Assembly (NCBI GenBank): GCA_037957365.1
Contig: JARHVA010001427.1
Coordinates: 3,073,501-3,137,500, forward strand
Source: Torreya grandis
Taxonomy: Eukaryota; Streptophyta; Pinopsida; Cupressales; Taxaceae
Direction of reading: 5' to 3'
DNA length: 64,000 nt
The translations under genes and the position numbers were made by a program. Every line of letters begins with the position of its first letter. The stretch's first letter is position 1. The notes under the pieces are model-generated. The model did not search any database and was not told where the DNA came from. It saw only the letters and a program-made list of their open reading frames with translations. Shown piece by piece: positions 56,536-64,000 of this stretch.

Positions 56536-58559
56536 TGAGGTCAACATACCCCCATTTCTGAAAAATGGGGACCCTTGTTTCAAATTATGCAAATTTGTAC
56601 TTAAAACTAAAAAATCACGTGATTAGAGTACCACTAACATGTTTTCAAATTGTCTTTATTTGAAGATCATCCACACTTGGTTCTCATTTAGATTAATTGA
56701 CATATTTTCAAATGATTATTGTTTTACCCCTTGTAATGTTGCCTATGATTGTTTCTTATATTTTTTGTAATGTAGGTTCAAATGAATCTCATTTGGGGAA
56801 AAATATGTTGAGGGATTTTTTATTCAATGATAAATTGATATTTTACAAGACTTTGTTTTGTCAAATATTAATTCAATCTATTTTAAGTCATGTTAAAACC
56901 TTAGTCTAATATTTTAACCTAGTCCATTTTGAATTAAATTCAAATTTACATAAGAGTAATTTTCATGGGAATAATTAATTGAACCATAGACTTAGTTTAG
57001 TTTCCATCCTAAGGCTTATTTATATTTTTCAACCTGACCAAACCTTAGTCTAATAATTTGTACTTAGTCCTTTATATCCTAATCCTCCCTTTATTCCTTT
57101 TATCTCCACATGGTAACTAATGTAGGGTCCCTTTTATAATTTTTTATATCTTAGATTAAAAATTTTATCCTAAGGTTTTATCATGTTTATCAACATAAAT
57201 AAAACCTTAGAATAAAATATTTTAACATAATTTCATTATATTCCTTGAGCTTCACTTAGTTTTATTGACTACAAGATCAACAGTATGCATTTACTCAAGT
57301 AAGATTGATCTAACAGTGCATGCAAATTCAAGACTTCAATGGATCCCCAAAATAAGCAATAAGGTGATACATATCACCCTCATGAGAACCCTACAAAATA
57401 TCCAATGGTACATGGTAAAAGATTATTTGATAGATTATTATTGATCAACTAAAGATGATCTAAAGGTGTAAGATCATTATTGATAATTCAAAATAAATCA
57501 AAACTAGATTAGAGATGCCAAGTGTGAAGCTTATAATGGATAATTAAAGCTTGAACATTCCCTCAAAGATTGATGGTACATGACTAAGCATACACATTTT
57601 GATTTATAGTGTGTGTCAATTAAAATATTTAATAGAGCCCCAAGATAAATGAGAAAATGAAAAGTGTCATAATCTTAGTGAAAGAACATTGAGTAGCCAA
57701 TGGCATTCCACCCTTCAGATTGAGATTTGATGGGATGTGTTGATCCTACTAGACAAGATTTAATGGTGCATGATGAAGGTTGAAAATTCAAAGGCTCTAA
57801 CAATGAATGAGGAAATGAAAGGTGGCATAACCATAATCCATAAATTAAATCTTGATCATCTTTCAAATATTGACAATACACAACTGTGTATACATATTTC
57901 AATTAATGATATGTGGAATAAGGAACATGATCTAATTGATCAAGATTGATGAAGTGCATTCATCCAAGTGAGGATGATCCAATGGTGTGATATCTATGTT
58001 GACATTTTAATGAATTTAAATACAAATATAGAAATGAAAGTTTTCATCAACATGGTGAATATATAAAATTAACTAATGGAATTTGATTTATCAGATTGAG
58101 ATCAATGAATTACATTGATCTAATTAAATAGATATGATGGTGCAAGATATGGTAAAATTTTGAAAGGGCACAAACCCAATAAAATATTGACACATGTCCA
58201 AAGGTGAAAAATGGTCATAATTTAAGTATTAATGAGTAGCATGCCATGAAGATGCCAAGAGAGAGCCCCATAAGTGACAAGTCAAATTAAAAGATCTTAT
58301 GGGCTCAAAAAAGCAAAGGTTGAAATACAAATATCTAAACATAATCTAAGTCATGAAGCTTACATAAGTTCAAATAATTACCACCATTAAAGCACTGTAA
58401 AAAAAGCCTTAAAAAAATCACTAACAAGCATGGAAACCCTAATTTGACTCTATTCTCACTATAATCAAGCCAACGAAGATTATATTGTCATTTGTGTAAG
58501 TATAATCAATCCAAAATTAAACTATAGACCATTACCAAGAAATTCAAGGAAATTCATAG

Positions 58560-61500
58560 ACATGATAACCTAAAAAAATATTTTTAGAGAGGATGTGGAG
58601 CTCTATTTGAATTCAAATGTAGAAGGGAGGATTTTTAAGGACACACAATTCTATGCCATAACTCTAAACATAGGGGATGATAATTGGTCAAGAATTTTTT
58701 AGACCATTAAGAACCAACAACCCATCACAAGAGAGGAGGACAAAAATGTGTTTGTAAGGAGGCTCTTCTATGACATAGTTATCATTTAGATGATTGGACT
58801 GCATTATACAGTAGCTAAACCTAAGGTAATGCATTGTAAAAACATTCTCTCTCCTATTTTTTAGGATGGTAAAATAGATAAAGGAATGATTGTTCATGAG
58901 GGTAGTTTCAAGAAAATTTCTTACCTCTCTCCCATATCTTTTGAAAATTAAAAATTTCCTAAGCCCTAAGTATACATCAACAAAATAAATAATTGGTCTA
59001 AATATAATGATTTGAAGAGCATCCTTTCCCTGTAGTTATATTCTAGAAGCCAAGTGTTTTTTGACTTCAAAAATAACATCCCCATGAGTAAATTTAGACC
59101 TAGAATAAGAATGATCATGATAATAATGAATATATTATGTATAAATTCAAAAACTACATATGTAGATAAACTTTGGGTCCCCTTAATCTATTTCATGGTT
59201 GAGAAATAAGTCACCCCTCTTGGTGAAGTAATCAACACTTGTTTGAGTAGATAGTTTTTTGCAATCAAGAAGAGGAGTAGGGATCAATTCTACATGGTTT
59301 CATATATTTTAGATGCCCTCCTTGACACAAAAAAGATCCCCAACCTTAGGGAATGATAACCTGATAAGACATAAAATGTTACATAGTATTACTCTAAGTT
59401 ACATATCTTTAAGTAAAGGAATCAAATATAATTCATAATTGATTGTGTCTATCCTACCCTTAATGATGCCATCATAGGGATCCCAATGATGAAATTTAGC
59501 ATCTTGATAAATAAAACTATTAAAGACATGGGGGATATATGGTTATATCTATATTATAAAATCATCAAGATTGAGGGAACCCAATGCACTCCCCTTAGAT
59601 TACTAGTCCATGTGCTAAATAAACTTACAAAGTAAGAAGTAGTTTACCAAATCTATAATGAAATAGATGGTATTTTCAAGACTAAAAGGAAGGGAATTCT
59701 TCACACCCTCCCCATTATCATTGGTAGAACTATTTTTGCATCATGGGATAATATTGAGGCTACTTAAAAACATAGAACCTCCTTCAATCTTAAAATTGAT
59801 GATCTAAGGCAATAAGATCCACATGGAAGAGTTAAAAAACATTTGAAAGATAAATTAATCAGTGTACCTTATGATCACTAGCTTGATCCTTTTGATCCCA
59901 TTTACATAAAAGCCTCTTCACTCTTTAAGGTGACCATTAGATTAAAAAAGCACAAAATCAATCTTGAATGTAAGATATAGAAGGAATAAAAGGGATGAGA
60001 TGACAGATGGAAATTAGGGCCAAGATAATACCATTTTCTAAGTGGTGCACCTTCTATACATCCACTAATGTAGTTACAAATAGAGTACAGACCTAAGGCA
60101 TAAATTGAGAAAAGGCCAGAGGAGAGAAGGATTGATGAAATTCCATCTTCTTCAGCCCAAGTAGAATAACAAGGATCACTAGTGGAGGAAGTTCACATAG
60201 TAGCATTTGAACCTTATGATACCATTTAAGATGACTTCAAAATTCTATCATTATCCTATATGTCTAAAGATGAAGAAATGGAGGAGACAAAAGAAGAGAA
60301 GGGGAAGGAAGTGTTGGATCTAGTTCCTCTAGACACCCCCAAAATAAAAGTTGAATTGGCCATTGTTCTAGTGAAGGCAAAGAATCCCAAGGTGACTTTC
60401 ACTCCTCCTTTGAGTTAAGTTAACCTCTTTAGTGAATAAAACTTAATTCATGGTCCAACCATTCTAGAATGGTTCATTTATGGAAATTTACAAAAGATAC
60501 CAAGTGCACAACATCCATGGGCTATGATGAAGGCCATCAATATCCTAGTTCATGAAGAGGTCAAGCCATGGATCCTAGCTCTACAAAAGGATCATGAAAG
60601 GAGGATGGATAATCTAAGAGAATCAAGTGGAGCACAAATGTAAAATCCAATTATAAATTAAACATAATCCTCTGTGGGTGTCAAATTTGACCCAATAATT
60701 ATGAGTTTGAAGAGGGTAATTGAGAATAAGGCCATGGTTGGTAGAGAGGAGTTCACTTTCCATAAAGTGGAACCTTTTATTGGATTAACTCTATTTAGAG
60801 GATAAAATCCTAGTGAAGACCTAATATTTGAATAAAATGTTCTTGAAATAGCTCAAGCTCAGTTAGATCAATTACAAATAATGATTAAGAGCATCTTGAA
60901 GTGAGACAAGAATTTGAAAGAACAAGCCATCTTGTCAATCCAAGCAGATATATTTAAGTAATTTGAGGACATCATGGCTGACTTGTTCAATTATTTAAAG
61001 TTAGTCAAGAATAAGTAAGAGGTAGTGAATAAACAAAGCACCATAGATATATGGTAAGTTGGCTAATGGTAGTCTTTGAGCTACCAAGTGAAGGATTTGA
61101 TCAAAGTCTTAGACAAAAATCAAATCCTTGAGCTTAGGATAGTTATCCTAACCCACCTAAATATGGCTATGGTTGTATTAATTGATAAGATCAAGGCCTT
61201 AAGCAGTTGGTCCAAGTAGATTGAGGACATTTCTAAAGACCTCAAATAATAAGAGGGTAATATATTACACATTTTGGATAGCTTAATTAAAGATCCCACC
61301 ACCCTTAGTTCACTAGGCCTTATCACTGATGAGGATTTCAAGCATAGAAATACGGAATTCATGAAAGAAGTGAGGAATCAAGGACAAGGGAAAACAAGGG
61401 CTAATAATAAAAAGATCATGGGCCTATTTTTATCATCAAAGGAAAAAATAGGAGATGTTAGGAGCATCAAACAAGCTCCAGAAATAGCTGAGAGGGTTCT

Positions 61501-61560
61501 AAAGGGTTGAAAAGGTCAAGAAAAGGAATTGTTCATGAGACCTATCATTGATCTCTAGCT
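58560..61560 (+). pseudogene. Coding region inside the 3' LTR (U3) of E
   Basis: Same gene remains as 44,940-47,990. Blocks kept: ITREE near 58,728, FMVEK…VTPLGEVINT near 59,190, FYMVSYILDALLDTKKIPNL near 59,300, LDLVPLDTPKIKVELAIVLV near 60,315, HPWAMMKAINILVHEEVKPWIL near 60,510, VIENKAMVGREEFTFHKVEPFIGLTL near 60,720, and the open C-terminal frame 61,274-61,510 (SLIKDPTTLSSLGLITDEDF…KKIMGLFLSSKEKIGD). Comparing the two copies shows stops at different places, so the ancestral frame was longer than either. Confidence 0.6.
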
Positions 61561-61846
61561 AATCAATGAATAACATTATAGAATGAAGATCTTTTAGGGA
61601 AGGTAGAAGACTGCATCAGCATAAGGGTCCCAAGGTCAAGCTAGTTTACTTGGGATATTTTATTGTATAGGGACATTATATATATTTTTGAATAGAACAC
61701 TCTTTTTGTAAAGACATGTGTAACTTATAAAGCACATTTCCTATAGATTAGACATTTTAGAATGTCTAAAAGGTTCTCAAATAATTGTAAAAGGACATTT
61801 GTCCTTAATATTTAACATGACTAACTAGCATACCTCATAGATTATC

Positions 61847-61855
61847 TATATAAAG
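61847..61855 (+). promoter_or_regulatory. TATA-like box, 3' LTR of E
   Basis: TATATAAAG followed by AGGTATTATCAAATGTAAGA, matching 48,279. As the 3' LTR copy it would read outward into the flanking DNA at 62.7 kb. Confidence 0.6.
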
Positions 61856-62657
61856 AGGTATTATCAAATGTAAGAGGAGAGGGTTTTTGGACCCAAAATT
61901 AATTTTTAACTTTTAAGCAAATTAAAACAAAGAAATGAGTTATGCAAATTTTTTCCACATTTTCTTGTGTGAATTTATATCATGGTTTCTCTCTCATTTA
62001 TCAGGTCTCATTTTCAAATTTTAATGGTTCTCATGAAGTTTTGATGTACATATTTAAATTCAAAGTTGATAATTTATGCTAATTCTAGATTAGTTGAAAG
62101 TTCTTAGTTTTACTTTGCTTTCTTTTCTCTTCTTACATTTGGGCTAATGTTATTTGCTTACAAGGTCAAAATTCTTAAAGTACATCCTATTTTTATTTGC
62201 ATCTTTTCATACCCTCCTTAGATATTTCCTAATGTGTGATAGGATTTGAGCTTATGATATTTCAAATTAAACATTGGTTAAATGCATGTTTAGATGAAAT
62301 TGGAACTTTATAATATTGTTTGAAATAAATATTAACAACATATCTCTTCTCTACCTTACCCTTCCTTTTGCTACTTTTTTTTATCAATTCACCTTAGATT
62401 AGCTCCATTATGAATAAAAATCTTAGTTTATCTTTAGACTTAGGTTTAATAATTATTCACTCTAAATAGCATATATCATCTTTGAAATCAAAGATCAACT
62501 ATTGAGCCATGGTGGCTCCCAACCACCAACTAATATAAATTTGTGAAACAGTCACTTGTTTTTCCTACTACTCATGCATTTAATTCCCTAAATTCATAAA
62601 TGAGTAGTGTTTCTTAAACACTAAGAAACGCCTATGGTACATGTTCAAACATCAACA

Positions 62658-63070
62658 AGGTGGTACCATCCTATAATGCTAGTTAGGTGAGTTGAATAAG
62701 GATACTATTGTATCTTATGCAAAACATATAAGTTTATATTTGTTGATCATATTACCCTCCATTATAAAAATGTTTTGATATATTTTTTTACTAGGTGGAA
62801 AGGATTTTATTTTGAGTTGAACCTACCAAAGTTATTTAGATTTATCTCAAGAATGAGACAAATTTATTAAATTTGGGAAATTTTTGTCATCATTATTCAT
62901 TACAATATAATGCTACAAAGAATCAATGCAAAGACTCTAACTTTACCATAACAAAAGAATACATATCTAGGTCAATGGGAATAATTATTATATCATCTTG
63001 GCAAACAATATAAGGTTTGTAACTTTGTTTGAATAGAAGGAACACTATATCAAGAAGAGGCATGTCTTAG
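62658..63070 (+). pseudogene. Possible continuation of coding remains F
   Basis: After element E ends, plus-strand frames give coherent but unrecognised text (for example VERILF, then VEPTKVI and IYLKNETNLLNLGNFCHHYS) up to about 63,050. It could be the interrupted other half of F (42,190-42,896). The join is unproven and the frame is uncertain. Confidence 0.25.
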
Positions 63071-63108
63071 AAATACATCACCATTAGTTTATAAAGGTAT
63101 CTAGTTGA

Positions 63109-63261
63109 TATATATATATATAAACATAAAACATCCATTAATTTTGTATATCTCTTTACTATATACCACCAAAATGTATCCCTATGTTATGTATCTCATA
63201 TAATCTCCTATTACATTATATTCTCCTCTATTCATATATATCTCTATTATCTATAGTACAA

Positions 63262-63315
<54 letters not shown>

Positions 63316-63468
63316 TTGTACTATAGATAATAGAGATATATATGAATAGAGGAGAATATAATGTAATAGGAGATTATATGAGATACATAACATAGGGATA
63401 CATTTTGGTGGTATATAGTAAAGAGATATACAAAATTAATGGATGTTTTATGTTTATATATATATGAA
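63109..63468. repeat. Perfect long inverted repeat with (AT)25 core
   Basis: The sequence 63,121-63,263 is the exact reverse complement of 63,314-63,456 (143 bp, no mismatch or gap), separated by a 50-bp AT run at 63,264-63,313. Short TA runs extend the pairing on the outside to about 63,109 and 63,468. The symmetry axis is at 63,288.5. It could extrude as a cruciform or be transcribed as a long hairpin. No transposase, TG/CA ends or target duplication were identified around it. Confidence 0.97.
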
Positions 63469-64000
63469 TAAAGAGAGTTAGAGTAGGAGTTTTTCTTGTA
63501 CATTGTATATGGATGTATATATCTACTTTAAAATTTATTAAAATTTTTCACTAACTAAATATTAACTCTAAATGCTAACCTCTATTCTACATTATCTCTA
63601 GATAAACTCATCTCAAAACTCTTAAATATATGTACACCCAAGTCACATATTTTATGTCTAAAATCCTATAGATTCATAATGATTTCCCCTATAGGGAGAC
63701 ATAAAATTGAAGTGTGTGTGTTCTTTCTCTTAGAAAATTTAGTCATAAGATACATACCATAGGGTATAGTATCCATGTAGCCAACAAGGCCTATCCTTAT
63801 GGATTATGTATTGCTTTGTGTTTCTAAGAGCCAATTCTAGTATAGTTTGCATATATTATCCTTATCTAAACTATTTAATAATAATATTGATATATAAATA
63901 CAAAAATTATGAAACCATATCCAACATATATCAAGTGTGTAAATAAAATATAATGAATTAAAATAAAATAATATTTTTTTCATGCACATACTCCTACTAT
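63469..64000. other. AT-rich right end, nothing recognised
   Basis: No reading frame with family signature, no repeat edge and no RNA gene seen. Confidence 0.5.

Larger units (their letters stand above)
42897..62657 (+). mobile_element. Element E: Ty3/gypsy retrotransposon with ~6.2-kb LTRs
   Basis: Two ~6.2-kb direct repeats (42,897-49,124 and 56,536-62,657) bracket gag, protease, an RNase H, RT, RNase H and integrase, all on the plus strand, in that order. Both LTRs start TGAG(A/G)TCAACATACCCCCA and end ...ACATCAACA. Total 19.8 kb, of which about 12.3 kb is LTR. The LTRs carry a TATA-like box about 5.4 kb from their start and a long decayed coding region upstream of it. The pol genes are heavily mutated (YMND in RT), and the LTRs differ at many sites and by an 82-bp duplication, so the insertion is old. 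A clean target duplication was not found. Confidence 0.9.
56536..62657 (+). repeat. 3' LTR of element E (6,122 bp)
   Basis: Second copy of the LTR. Same order of parts as the 5' LTR, with many point differences and without the 82-bp duplication. Confidence 0.92.

Noticed and set aside
63321..63503. 60-codon open frame on the minus strand
   Set aside because: Lies in one arm of the perfect palindrome; no family signature.
1..64000. tRNA, rRNA, snRNA or riboswitch genes
   Set aside because: No cloverleaf arms with GGTTCGAATCC-type T-loops or conserved rRNA words were seen. GGTTCAA words in the LTRs of B resemble a T-loop but lack the rest of a tRNA.

Overview
The window looks like intergenic DNA from a very large plant genome, most likely a gymnosperm. 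That is an inference from AT-rich composition, nested and heavily decayed Ty3/gypsy elements of the Tat type (with an extra RNase H), LINE pieces, a plant-mobile-domain pseudogene and dinucleotide microsatellites. I see no intact host gene, tRNA, rRNA or CRISPR array. Almost every coding region is interrupted by stops and frameshifts, many at places where CAA, CAG or CGA would be expected.

Layout. 0.6-2.3 kb (+): plant mobile domain (PMD) pseudogene with a repetitive C-terminal tail. About 3.0-13.96 kb (-): element D, a decayed gypsy element ordered gag-RT-RNase H-second RNase H-integrase, with a 5' LTR edge but no visible 3' LTR. 13.96-15.93 kb: unassigned AT-rich DNA with a long GT microsatellite. 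About 15.93-38.89 kb (+): element A, an LTR element with ~1.4-kb LTRs, a primer-binding site and a 4-kb interior without recognisable pol. Its left LTR is split by a LINE-like unit G (16.3-31.87 kb). G is split by element B (16,932-30,434, minus strand, 2.8-kb LTRs, perfect 5-bp target duplication GGTTT). The reverse transcriptase of B is split by LINE C (22,364-24,082, 17-bp target duplication). A second LINE-like piece H sits in the right LTR of A. 38.9-42.9 kb: AT-rich DNA with a long purine tract and decayed coding sequence F. 42,897-62,657 (+): element E, a gypsy element with unusually long ~6.2-kb LTRs that themselves carry a long decayed coding region, inserted into F. 63.1-63.5 kb: a perfect inverted repeat around an AT core.

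How the parts relate: D, B and E are all Ty3/gypsy elements with two RNase H domains, but in two orders. In D the extra RNase H follows the RT-RNase H; in B and E it lies between protease and RT. The LINE units C, G and H have similar 3' ends. C keeps a full-length ORF1 but no ORF2, and no ORF2 is seen in G or H. The best candidates for a second look are the perfect palindrome, the alternative RNase H placement, the ORF inside the E LTRs, and the ORF1-only LINE family.
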